DNA of 40,484 nucleotides, taken from the NCBI GenBank assembly GCA_036004665.1, contig DASYRG010000054.1:1-40484 (forward strand), given 5' to 3'. Origin of the DNA: JACQGZ01 sp036004665 (GTDB taxonomy: Bacteria; Sysuimicrobiota; Sysuimicrobiia; Sysuimicrobiales; Humicultoraceae). Of this stretch, positions 32,328-40,349 are shown one piece after another; positions within the stretch are counted from its first letter, which is position 1; the number at the start of each line of letters is the position of its first letter. A program made the translations under genes and the position numbers. The notes beneath the pieces were generated by a model that saw nothing but the letters and a program-made list of their open reading frames with translations, had not been told where the DNA came from and did no database searches.

Positions 32328-33097
32328 GGCCTCCGCTCCCCTTCCAGCACGGTTAGGTCTCCTCCGATGACGCGCGTGCGTCCCCCGCCCGACGGCTCGA
32401 CCAGCAGCGCCCCCGCCGCGTCGATGTCGATGGCTCTCCCGTGCAGTCTCTCCGCCCCATGTTGCACTTGGACAGGTCGGCCCAGGGTGACGCTGAGACG
32501 CCGCCAGTGGGCCAGGACTTCGTCGCCTCGTCCCGCCATGAGCATTCTGTAGGCCCCTTCGACTCCGTCCAAGACGGCCCTGAGCAGGGCGTCCAGATCA
32601 ATCTCGTGCCCCAATGAGGCGGACAATGACGTCGCCGTCTCAGCGATCTCTGCCGGGAGGGTCGGCGCATCCATGTTGACGTTGATGCCGACGCCGACGA
32701 TGACCCTCGGAGGCATCGACTCGACGAGAATTCCTCCGAGCTTCCGTCCCTCCAGGATCAGATCGTTGGGCCACTTCAGTCCTACATCGGCGCCACACGC
32801 CGTCCTCACGCCCTCCGCGACCCCAACGGCCACGGTCAGGGGGATTCGCGCATCGGCCGGATCCGGGGGGCGCAGCAGCAGCGACCACCACAGTCCTCCC
32901 GGCGGGGAAAACCACGCCCGCCCCATCCGTCCTCGCCCGCCCGTCTGCTCCCGGGCCACAAGCACCGTGCCCTCCTGCGCGCCTGATCCCGCCATCTCGC
33001 GCAGCAGGTCGTTGGTGGAGACGGCACGGTCCACACGGATCAGGACGGCGCCGATCAGCCGTGAGCGGGATCCCGCCTCCCTGGGGTCAGCCGTCAA
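32324..33097 (-). CDS. birA: Biotin-[acetyl-CoA-carboxylase] ligase, catalytic form without HTH
   Basis: 257 residues. TTG start with GGAG 7 bases upstream; overlaps the fchA stop by 11 bases. Activates biotin as biotinyl-AMP and attaches it to carboxylase lysines. Motifs: VDRAVSTNDLLREM, EQTGGRGRMGRAWFSPPGGL (GRGRxxR biotin loop), GLKWPNDLILEGRKLGGIL. A C-terminal SH3-like domain follows (LGRPVQVQHGAERLHGRAID). There is no N-terminal winged helix, so it is not a DNA-binding repressor (type I ligase). Confidence 0.94.
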   Translation of the reverse strand: MTADPREAGSRSRLIGAVLIRVDRAVSTNDLLREMAGSGAQEGTVLVAREQTGGRGRMGRAWFSPPGGLWWSLLLRPPDPADARIPLTVAVGVAEGVRTACGADVGLKWPNDLILEGRKLGGILVESMPPRVIVGVGINVNMDAPTLPAEIAETATSLSASLGHEIDLDALLRAVLDGVEGAYRMLMAGRGDEVLAHWRRLSVTLGRPVQVQHGAERLHGRAIDIDAAGALLVEPSGGGRTRVIGGDLTVLEGERRP

Positions 33098-33704
33098 TGC
33101 GCCGCTCCACGGCTGCCAGCACCCCTTCGCCCAACGTCCGCGCCGTCCCGGCCAATCGCTCCGCCTCGCCGCGCAGGCGCGCCGCCACGGCGGCGTCGGT
33201 GATCGATCTGGCGTTGATGAGTACGTTCAAGCGGGCTCCCTCCACCCCGGCCGCGGCCAGGGCCGCCGCCGCACCGAGATCGGAGACCGCATTGGGATTG
33301 GCCGAGTCCACGAGATCCATCGCCGACTGCAGCACGGCCAGGCCTCCCGCGGCGACCTGGAGGGGCACGTCGGCGGCGCGGGTCAGCGCCGCCTGGATCG
33401 CCTCCCGCCGGCGGGACTTCTCATCGTCGGTTCCACGGGGGAGCCGGTAGGCGGCCAGGACAGCGTCGAAGGCCGCCGCGTCCGTCTCAATCAAACCCGT
33501 GAGCGTCCGACGCAGGTCTTCGGCCCGATCGCGCAACGCCGCAGATCTCTCGGCTGCCTGCTGCTCCGAGAGGCGGGCTACCATGGCGACGAGCGCCGCG
33601 CCGGCGGCCGCGCCCAGCGCCGACGCGCTGCCTCCTCCGGGAGTAGGTGCGGAAGAGGCGAGTTCATCGAGAAACACCGCGAGAGGCCGTTCCACGAGCC
33701 TCAT
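33087..33704 (-). CDS. fchA: Formiminotetrahydrofolate cyclodeaminase / cyclohydrolase family
   Basis: 205 residues, all-helical. The N-terminal signature VFLDELASSAPTPGGGSASA is diagnostic of the FTCD cyclodeaminase family, followed by VARLSEQQAAERSA and AAIQAALTRAADVPLQVAAG-type helices. Converts formimino-THF to methenyl-THF and ammonia. Start overlaps the hutI stop (ATGA), and the transferase partner lies upstream of hutI, so it clearly belongs to histidine degradation. Confidence 0.92.
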   Translation of the reverse strand: MRLVERPLAVFLDELASSAPTPGGGSASALGAAAGAALVAMVARLSEQQAAERSAALRDRAEDLRRTLTGLIETDAAAFDAVLAAYRLPRGTDDEKSRRREAIQAALTRAADVPLQVAAGGLAVLQSAMDLVDSANPNAVSDLGAAAALAAAGVEGARLNVLINARSITDAAVAARLRGEAERLAGTARTLGEGVLAAVERRIDG

Positions 33705-35044
33705 GACAGGGTCACCCTTTGTGGGAGGGCGCCCTGGGCGAAGGAACCGGTGACGGCCCCATTGGAAGCGACGAGACGGCCCCGTTTGTACACGGCATCC
33801 ACCAGGTTGACCCCAAAGTGCATGCCCAGGGCGCGGTGGTCAGATGCCCCCAGGATCACCAGGTCGGCCACCTTCCCCGGTTCCAGGCTCCCCACCTCCT
33901 CAGCCATCCCCACCGCCCACGCGGCGTTGAGGGTTGCCGCGACGATCGCCTCCCCAGGGATCAGGTGCATCCCCAGGCAGGCGAGGGCCACCGCCATCTG
34001 CATGGAATAGGTGGGGCTGCTGCCCGGGTTGAAGTCGGTGGCCAGGGCGACCGGCACGCCGAGATCGATCATCCGCCGGGCCGGAGCGTACGGGAGTCCG
34101 AGGAAGAACGCCGTTCCGGGCAGCAGGACCGCGATCACGCCGTGTTCAGCCATGGCCCGTAGCCCGTCGGGGGAAGCATGGAGCAGATGGTCCGCCGAGA
34201 TAGCGCCCACCTCCGCGGCGAGCCGCGCCCCGCCGCGATCGGAGAATTCGTCGGCGTGAATCTTCGGGGTCAGCCCTAGCTCCGCCCCTGCTTCCAGGAC
34301 GGCACGGCTCTGATCGAGCGTGAAAGCGCCGTCCTCGCAGAAGACGTCGCAGTAGTCGGCGAGATCCTCCTCGGCCACCGCCGGGAGCATCTCGTCAATG
34401 ATCAGCGCGACGTAACGGTCCGGGTCGGAGGCAAATTCGGCGGGCACGGCGTGCGCCCCCAAGAACGTGGGGACCACGTCGACGTGATGGGCCGCGGACA
34501 ACTGGTGCAGGGCCCGCAGCAGCTTCAATTCCTGGTCGGTGGCCAGCCCATACCCGCTCTTGGCTTCCACCGTCGTACTGCCGTGGGCCAGCATCCGGGT
34601 GAGGCGAACCGCGCCCGCCTCCACCAGCGCGCGCTCGTCCGCCAGCCGGGTCTGGGCGACCGTGTGCAGAATCCCGCCTCCCGCGGCCGCAATCTCGAGA
34701 TAGGTGGCCCCGCGCAACCGTCGTTCGAACTCTTCGGCGCGCGAGCCGGCAAAGAGCAGATGGGTGTGCGGATCTATGAACCCCGGCAGCACGACGCGGC
34801 CGCGGGCGTCCACCGTCTCTGCCGCGTGGACGAATTCGAGCAGGTCAGCCGTCGTGCCCACCGCCGTGATCAGGCCATCGGCGATCGCCACCGCGCCGTC
34901 GCGGATCAGGCCCAGGTCCGTCAGCCCCTCGCCGGTCCTCGGCCCCTCTGCGCCCTGGGGGCCTCCGGCCAAGGTAAGGAGTTCTCCGGCGTGCACGAGG
35001 AGGAGGTCGGCGTCGCTCATGCCATGGGCGGAGGCGGCAGTCAT
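33701..35044 (-). CDS. hutI: Imidazolonepropionase
   Basis: 447 residues, slightly long because of an N-terminal extension. Third enzyme of histidine degradation: imidazolonepropionate to N-formimino-glutamate. Amidohydrolase motifs: VLPGFIDPHTHLLFAGSRAE (HxH metal ligands), GGGILHTVAQTR, KSGYGLATDQELKLLRAL, KIHADEFSDRGGARLAAEVG, SADHLLHAS and ATDFNPGSSPTYSMQMA. The ATG at 35044 overlaps the ftcD stop; a second ATG nine residues in is also possible. hutH and hutU are not in the window. Confidence 0.96.
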   Translation of the reverse strand: MTAASAHGMSDADLLLVHAGELLTLAGGPQGAEGPRTGEGLTDLGLIRDGAVAIADGLITAVGTTADLLEFVHAAETVDARGRVVLPGFIDPHTHLLFAGSRAEEFERRLRGATYLEIAAAGGGILHTVAQTRLADERALVEAGAVRLTRMLAHGSTTVEAKSGYGLATDQELKLLRALHQLSAAHHVDVVPTFLGAHAVPAEFASDPDRYVALIIDEMLPAVAEEDLADYCDVFCEDGAFTLDQSRAVLEAGAELGLTPKIHADEFSDRGGARLAAEVGAISADHLLHASPDGLRAMAEHGVIAVLLPGTAFFLGLPYAPARRMIDLGVPVALATDFNPGSSPTYSMQMAVALACLGMHLIPGEAIVAATLNAAWAVGMAEEVGSLEPGKVADLVILGASDHRALGMHFGVNLVDAVYKRGRLVASNGAVTGSFAQGALPQRVTLS

Positions 35045-35937
35045 TCCATCAGGTGCGTTTCCAGAATCTGGGAACGATCGAAACCGCGAAGCCGCAGCCC
35101 GCCCCGCGCCGCATCCACGAGCGCGTCGAGGGGGACGAGGCCGACGATCTCGCTCTCCGCGATCTCGGCCCCGTAGCCCACCGCCTCGCGCCGGACCGCT
35201 TCGAAGGCCGTGAGGATGGAGGTGGTCTCGTAATCGAGCAGGTTCATCGAGACCTGCGCCTGCCCCCGAGCCGAGGTCACTCCCATCGCCTGGATGCCCT
35301 CCAGGCCACCGCTGCTCTCCCGGACGGCGCGGGCGATCTTGCGGGCCACGTCGACGTCGGTCGTCGTCAGGTTGATGTTGTAGGCGATCAGGGGCCGCCT
35401 CGCCCCCACGACCACGGCGCCGGCGGTGGGATGCGGCGTTGCATCCCCGACGTCGGGCGCCCAGACGGTATCGGCCATCTTCTGAGCCAACCCCTCATAC
35501 TCGCCCCTGCGGATGTCGGGCAGCCGCGCGCGCTTGGGCCGCCGCGCCGCCTGCGCGTAGAAGTAGACGGGCACGCGCAGCGTCTCCCAGATCCGCGCGC
35601 CCAAGGAGAGGGCCAGGCCGACCGCCTCTGCCATCGACACCTCCGTGATGGGGACGAAGGGGATCACGTCGACGGCGCCCATCCGGGGATGCTCGCCGCG
35701 GTGCTCGTTCATATCGATCAGGGCCACGGCGCGCGCGCAGAGGGCGAAGGCCGCCTCCGCGGCGGCCTCCGGCGCTCCGGCGAAGGTGATGACGGACCGG
35801 TTGTGGCTCGGATCGGACTGGACGTTGAGGAGGCGAACCCCGTCAGTACGTCGCACCGCCTCCGCAATCGCCTCGATCACTTCGGCGCGGCGCCCCTCGC
35901 TGACGTTGGGGACGCACTCGACGATCGGTTTGCTCAC
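35041..35937 (-). CDS. ftcD: Glutamate formimidoyltransferase
   Basis: 298 residues from the GTG at 35937, with GGAGGGG about 6 bases upstream; the longer ORF extension is rejected because it does not look like the family and lies upstream of this site. Transfers the formimino group of N-formimino-glutamate to tetrahydrofolate. Motifs: IVECVPNVSEGRRAEVI, DPSHNRSVITFAG, NEHRGEHPRMGAVDVIPFVP with the catalytic histidine, and GLEGIQAMGVTSARGQAQVS. The cyclodeaminase half of the eukaryotic bifunctional enzyme is here a separate gene (fchA). First gene of the coupled run. Confidence 0.95.
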   Translation of the reverse strand: MSKPIVECVPNVSEGRRAEVIEAIAEAVRRTDGVRLLNVQSDPSHNRSVITFAGAPEAAAEAAFALCARAVALIDMNEHRGEHPRMGAVDVIPFVPITEVSMAEAVGLALSLGARIWETLRVPVYFYAQAARRPKRARLPDIRRGEYEGLAQKMADTVWAPDVGDATPHPTAGAVVVGARRPLIAYNINLTTTDVDVARKIARAVRESSGGLEGIQAMGVTSARGQAQVSMNLLDYETTSILTAFEAVRREAVGYGAEIAESEIVGLVPLDALVDAARGGLRLRGFDRSQILETHLME

Positions 35938-36051
35938 GCCGCCCCTCCCCGCACCGCGTATAAGCCTACACCACCCGCCCTCCGAACGGTCAGGACTATG
36001 CGGCTTTCCGGCAGGAGTCGCCTCAGCCCGGGCGAAGGCTTGGCTCCGTCG

Positions 36052-36414
36052 ATGCACCAGGAGCGTCGCGTCCGCCTCAGCAAGTTTCTCTCGCTGATTC
36101 TTCGCCACCGCCCCGATCAGGTCGGCCTGCCGCTCGACCCGCTGGGCCGTCTCTCCCTCGACGCGCTCACTGAGGCGCTGCGAGCCAACGGGTGGGAAGA
36201 TCTCGAGCGCGGCGAGATCGAGGAGATGGCGCGCCTGGACGGCCGCCGCTTCGATCTGACCGGCGAGACGATCCGCTACGACATCGCCACCATCTTTGCG
36301 CGCCGCGCCCACGACCGGGGCCTGCCCTTCTATCAGGCGACCGACCGACTCTATCTGGTCGCGCAGGTGCCCGTTGAGTTCCTGTGTCTCTCGCTCGCCG
36401 GCCCCGGCGCGTAG
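36052..36414 (+). CDS. KptA/Tpt1 N-terminal-domain-only protein
   Basis: 120 residues from the ATG at 36052; ATG 35998 in frame is an alternative, and neither has a strong ribosome site. The first 70 residues match the winged-helix lobe of tRNA/RNA 2'-phosphotransferase: RLSKFLSLILRHRPDQVGLP, LSLDALTEALRANGWEDL, DGRRFDLTG. The Arg-His pair of the catalytic tetrad (in LRH) is kept. The ADP-ribosyltransferase lobe is missing: after RFDL the sequence turns to ETIRYDIATIFARRAHDRGL and stops, against about 180 residues for a full enzyme. It cannot do the normal NAD-dependent reaction alone; it may be an RNA-binding or adaptor protein. The next gene starts directly after its stop codon. Confidence 0.7.
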   Translation: MHQERRVRLSKFLSLILRHRPDQVGLPLDPLGRLSLDALTEALRANGWEDLERGEIEEMARLDGRRFDLTGETIRYDIATIFARRAHDRGLPFYQATDRLYLVAQVPVEFLCLSLAGPGA

Positions 36415-37086
36415 ATGCGGCTCCTGCTGCTGGCCATCGGCCCCGGGATCTTCTGGCTCTGGTACTTCCTGGCCAAGGACCGGCTCCGCCCGGAGCCGCG
36501 CTCACTGGTGCGGCGCGTCTTCTTCGTCGGGGTGGCCGCCGCGTTCGCCGCCGGACTGCTGGAGGCAGGCGTGCTGGGGGCTGCCGGCCTGTCTCTCGAG
36601 GCGGGGATGCCCGAGGCGCTGATCGCCGCGGCCTTCATCGGGCTGATCGAAGAGGGGGTGAAGTTCGCCGCCGTGCTGGTGACCGCCTACCGGCACACCG
36701 AGTTCGACGAGGTCATCGACGGGATCGTCTACGCGGTCACCGCGTCGCTGGGCTTTGCCACGGTCGAGAACGTCTTCTACGTCGTCAGCGGCGGCGTTGG
36801 GGTGGGTGTGGCGCGGGCGCTCCTCTCGGTGCCCGGGCACGCCTTCTTCGGAGCGGTGATGGGGTACTATCTGGGGATCGCCAAGTTCGCCGCGCGCGAG
36901 ACCAAGTGGCTCTTCACTGGACTGGGACTGGCCACCCTGGCCCACACCGTCTACGACGCCCTGGTCTTCTCGCAGTCCGCCTATGCTCTGGCGGTAATTC
37001 CGTTCGTGCTGCTGCTCTGGCGCCGGTCGATTCTGTTGACCCGGCGGGCCGCGACGATGGAAGATCCGCGCACCCGCGCCTCGTGA
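36415..37086 (+). CDS. PrsW-type intramembrane protease family protein
   Basis: 223 residues, about seven membrane segments. Family motifs in order: FIGLIEEGVKFAAVL (EExxK), EFDEVIDGIVYAVTASLGFA followed by TVENVFYVV (ENxxY), then LSVPGHAFFGAVMGYYLG and LATLAHTVYDALV with the conserved histidines. In Bacillus, PrsW cuts the anti-sigma factor RsiW; homologues elsewhere have other or unknown targets, and no ECF sigma/anti-sigma pair is in the window. The start abuts the previous stop (TAG-ATG), so both are likely co-translated. Confidence 0.88.
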   Translation: MRLLLLAIGPGIFWLWYFLAKDRLRPEPRSLVRRVFFVGVAAAFAAGLLEAGVLGAAGLSLEAGMPEALIAAAFIGLIEEGVKFAAVLVTAYRHTEFDEVIDGIVYAVTASLGFATVENVFYVVSGGVGVGVARALLSVPGHAFFGAVMGYYLGIAKFAARETKWLFTGLGLATLAHTVYDALVFSQSAYALAVIPFVLLLWRRSILLTRRAATMEDPRTRAS

Positions 37087-37102
37087 GCACCCCCGACTCC
37101 TA

Positions 37103-40100
37103 ATGGCGGAGGAACGGCGGCTCGTGACCGTCCTCTTCGCCGACGTGGCCGGCTCTACGGCTCTGGGGGAACAGCGCGATCCCGAAGATGTCCGAGCTCT
37201 CCTCGGACGCTTCTACGCGATCGCGAAGGAGGTCATCGGGGTGCATGGGGGCACCCTGGAAAAATTCATCGGGGATGCGATCATGGCGGTCTTCGGGCTG
37301 CCGCACGCGCACGGAGACGACGCGGAGCGAGCGCTGGCGGCCGCACTGGAACTCCGCGATCGTGTCCAGGGCGACGTCCTCCTCGGGGCGCAGCTGCCCA
37401 TCCGGATCGGTGTGGACACCGGCGAGGTCGTCGCCGCGCGCGACAGTGCCGCCGGAGACTTTCTGATCACCGGCGGCGCCGTCAACACGGCCGCGCGCCT
37501 GCAGCAAGCCGCCGAGCCGTGGATGATCCTCTGTGGGGAGCGCACGGCGCGGGCGGCGGTGCGCCGATTCTCGTTCGGACCCCCCTCCGCCGTCCTGGCC
37601 AAGGGCAAGACACAACCGGTTGGCACGCGCTCGGTGCTGGGGCGGACGGCCGCGGCGGTCCCTCTCCGCGTGCCGCTGATCGGCCGCGACGCCGACCTCG
37701 CACAGCTCGAATTAGCCGCGCGACGAGCGTTCGGGGAGCGCCGTCCCTTCCTCTTGAGCCTGATCGCGCCAGCCGGCATCGGAAAGTCTCGCCTCCTGGA
37801 GGAGTTTCTGGATCGTCTGCCGGCCACCGGTGTCGAAGCGACGGTGGCCATTGCCCAATGCCTGCCCTACGGGCAAAGGCTCACCTACTGGCCGCTGCGG
37901 ACGGTGCTTTTCCGTCTGGCAGGCCTCGCTGAGGACGCCGAGGCTGCCGTTGCGCGTGACCGGATCTTCTTGTGGCTCGAGAACTCCGGGGTCGAGTCGT
38001 CGCGCCGAACCGGGGACCTCCTGGCCGCTACGATCGGGTTGGGAGAGACAGAAGCAGTGGACCGCGCCGCCCTCTTCGCCGCGTGGCGCACGGCAATCGA
38101 AGCCGCCTCGCGGCAGTCGCCTCTCGTGGTGGTCTTCGAGGATTTGCACTGGTCATCTGACAGCCTGCTCGACCTGGCCGAGTTCGTCATGCAGCCCCGC
38201 GGCGATGCACCGCTCCTGATGATTGCGCTGGCCCGGCCTGAGCTGCTCGATCGCCGGCCCTCCTGGGGCGGCGGACGGCGCAACTACATTTCGCTTTCTC
38301 TGGAGCCGCTGGCCGACGACGCCGTGGCGGCTCTCGTGGAACACATGATCGGCGGATCCTCTCGAGAGATCGTCGAGCGGGTTGTCACCCGGGCGGAGGG
38401 AAACCCCTTCTACGCCGGCGAGATCGTGCGCTCGGTAATGGACCGCGTGCCCTCGTTGGACGATGTGTCGGCTGTCGAACGCGCCCTGGCCACGCTGCCC
38501 GACACCGTCCATGCGACCATCCTGGCCCGCCTCGACATCCTCCCGTTCCAAGAGCGCAGGCTGCTACAGGTGGGGGCGGTGTTCGGTCGGGCCTTCCGAG
38601 CCGCCGGGGTGGCTGCGCTGGAACCGGATCTCCTGCCCCACAGCGAGAGCGCGACCGAGGAACTGGTCGTCAAAGATCTCATCCGTCCCTCAGACACCGA
38701 CCGGTTTGCCTTCCGCCACATCCTCATCCAGGAGGTGGCCTATCAGACGCTGCCGCGGGCCGAGCGGGCGCGGCTCCATGCTGCAGCGGGTGCGTGGCTG
38801 GAGAATCGTGCAGCCGGGCAGGAAGAGGCGCTGGCGGAGATCATTGCTTACCATTACCGGGAGGCTACCAGCGTCTCGCCGAGACCAGAAGGCGAGACGG
38901 GACAAACCGAGCTGCGCCGCAAGGGTGCCGCCTGGCTTACGCGGGCGGCGGATGTCGCAACGGCGGCGGCGGCATTGGGCGAGGCCGCCCGGCACCTCCA
39001 GCGCGCGATCGAACTGGCCGATCCCGGGGAACTTCCAGACCTGTACGAGCGGCTGGGATACGTCCAGGCGGGAGATGCGGCGGCGGAAGCCTATCTGACG
39101 GGGCTCCGGCTCTGCCGTGAGGCGGGCCGGTCGCCGGATCAGGAATTGCGGCTGGTGGCCAGCCTGCTGATGCTCTACACGCGCTTCGGGGGATCGATGA
39201 GCACCCGCCCGTCCGGGGATGAGCTCGGCCGGCTCCGGGCGGAAGGGCGTGCGCTACTCGAACGAGCAGGCGACAAACGTGCCGTCGCCGCCTTTCTTGT
39301 CGCCGAGGCATTTATCCCGTTTTGGCGCGTCGGCGGCGGGGCGGCGGCGGTGGCCCCGTCTGAGATCACGGAAGCCGAACGGAGTGCGCGGCGAGGGCTG
39401 GACGTCGCAGAAGAGCTGGACGATGCCCGTCTCCGCAGCGCGGCGCTGGACGGCCTGAGTTCGCTGGCCCAGCAGCGGGGGACCTGGGAGGAAGCACGCG
39501 AGTGGGCGCGGCAGCGTCTGACCTTCCAGGACCGCCTCGACCTCCAGGAGCGGATGGACGCCTACAGCATGGCAACGTGGACTTCAGTCCACCTGGGAGA
39601 CCTGGATGACGCCGACCGGGTCTCGACAGAAGGGCTCGCCCTCCTCCAGCCGGGACAGGCGGTTGCCTGGGCCCTGCACCTAGCCGCCTGGCGCACCTAT
39701 GCTCTCGCGCTGATGGGCAGGTGGGACGAGGCGCTGGTCACGGCGGATCGAACGCGCGCGCTCTGGGCGGAATCGGGAGTCCTCTCCGCAGGCTATGCCG
39801 TGCGCGGCTTCCTCGCCGGGTTGGACGTGGCGCGGGCTCGGAGGGACGAGCCGCGCATGGAGGCCTTCCGTGACACCTTGGAGAGAATCATCCGCAGCCT
39901 TGACCGGACTCGCTACCTTGTCCGAATTCTTCCCTATCTCGCGGGAGACCTAGAGCAGTTGGAGGAGAAGGTGATCCGCAACTTCACACCGGGGGGAAGC
40001 GGACCGGATGCGCTGGAGCGCACGCTCTCCCTGTGCTGCGACCGTGGCCATGCAGTGTCTGCGGAGCTCCTCCCGCCGATCGTAGAGTTCGCGGGCCGCC

Positions 40101-40348
40101 ACGGGCACCGGATCCTCGAAGCGCAGGCGTGGCGCGCCCTGGGCATGGCGCGCCAAGAAACCCTGGAATTCAGGCGGGCACTGGAGCTCTTCGAGCGCAC
40201 CGGCGCCGTTCCATACGTCGCGCGCGTCCGCTGCGAGCGGGCGCTCATCACCAGCGACGAGGGAGAGATGACGGCGGGACTCAAGATCCTAGAGGCTCTG
40301 GGCGATGCCGAGCAGACGGCCCGCTTTGAGCAGGAGCGTAAGCACTAG
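37103..40348 (+). CDS. Class III nucleotide cyclase - AAA ATPase - TPR signalling protein
   Basis: 1081 residues. The N-terminal class III cyclase domain (1-180) looks catalytically intact: metal Asp D14 (VLFADVAGST) and D58 (FIGDAIMAVFG), purine-site K54, and transition-state N128/R132 (AVNTAARLQ). A P-loop ATPase follows at about 190-450 (GRDADLAQLELAARRAFGE, Walker A APAGIGKSRLL with K228, Walker B region VVVFEDLHWSSDS). The C-terminal 600 residues are TPR-like helical repeats (RHLQRAIELADPGELPDLYE, AREWARQRLTFQDRLDL). Likely a cytosolic sensor making cAMP or cGMP; the stimulus is unknown. Starts 17 bases after the PrsW-like gene. The IS element lies right at its stop, but the stop codon belongs to the gene. 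Confidence 0.9.
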   Translation: MAEERRLVTVLFADVAGSTALGEQRDPEDVRALLGRFYAIAKEVIGVHGGTLEKFIGDAIMAVFGLPHAHGDDAERALAAALELRDRVQGDVLLGAQLPIRIGVDTGEVVAARDSAAGDFLITGGAVNTAARLQQAAEPWMILCGERTARAAVRRFSFGPPSAVLAKGKTQPVGTRSVLGRTAAAVPLRVPLIGRDADLAQLELAARRAFGERRPFLLSLIAPAGIGKSRLLEEFLDRLPATGVEATVAIAQCLPYGQRLTYWPLRTVLFRLAGLAEDAEAAVARDRIFLWLENSGVESSRRTGDLLAATIGLGETEAVDRAALFAAWRTAIEAASRQSPLVVVFEDLHWSSDSLLDLAEFVMQPRGDAPLLMIALARPELLDRRPSWGGGRRNYISLSLEPLADDAVAALVEHMIGGSSREIVERVVTRAEGNPFYAGEIVRSVMDRVPSLDDVSAVERALATLPDTVHATILARLDILPFQERRLLQVGAVFGRAFRAAGVAALEPDLLPHSESATEELVVKDLIRPSDTDRFAFRHILIQEVAYQTLPRAERARLHAAAGAWLENRAAGQEEALAEIIAYHYREATSVSPRPEGETGQTELRRKGAAWLTRAADVATAAAALGEAARHLQRAIELADPGELPDLYERLGYVQAGDAAAEAYLTGLRLCREAGRSPDQELRLVASLLMLYTRFGGSMSTRPSGDELGRLRAEGRALLERAGDKRAVAAFLVAEAFIPFWRVGGGAAAVAPSEITEAERSARRGLDVAEELDDARLRSAALDGLSSLAQQRGTWEEAREWARQRLTFQDRLDLQERMDAYSMATWTSVHLGDLDDADRVSTEGLALLQPGQAVAWALHLAAWRTYALALMGRWDEALVTADRTRALWAESGVLSAGYAVRGFLAGLDVARARRDEPRMEAFRDTLERIIRSLDRTRYLVRILPYLAGDLEQLEEKVIRNFTPGGSGPDALERTLSLCCDRGHAVSAELLPPIVEFAGRHGHRILEAQAWRALGMARQETLEFRRALELFERTGAVPYVARVRCERALITSDEGEMTAGLKILEALGDAEQTARFEQERKH

Positions 40349-40349
40349 A
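40344..40349. repeat. Probable target-site duplication of the IS element, left copy
   Basis: ACTAGA fits the NCTAGN target reported for IS481-type elements. The TAG inside is the stop codon of the preceding gene. The second copy would lie past the window. Confidence 0.55.

Noticed and set aside
35959..35964. TATAAG as a -10 box for the KptA-like/PrsW operon
   Set aside because: The nearest -35-like hexamer (TTGCTC) is 23 bases away, too far; left unassigned.
35938..36312. N-terminal extension of glutamate formimidoyltransferase overlapping the KptA-like gene
   Set aside because: The family begins at the GTG at 35937 with a good ribosome site; the extension is the antisense shadow of the plus-strand gene.
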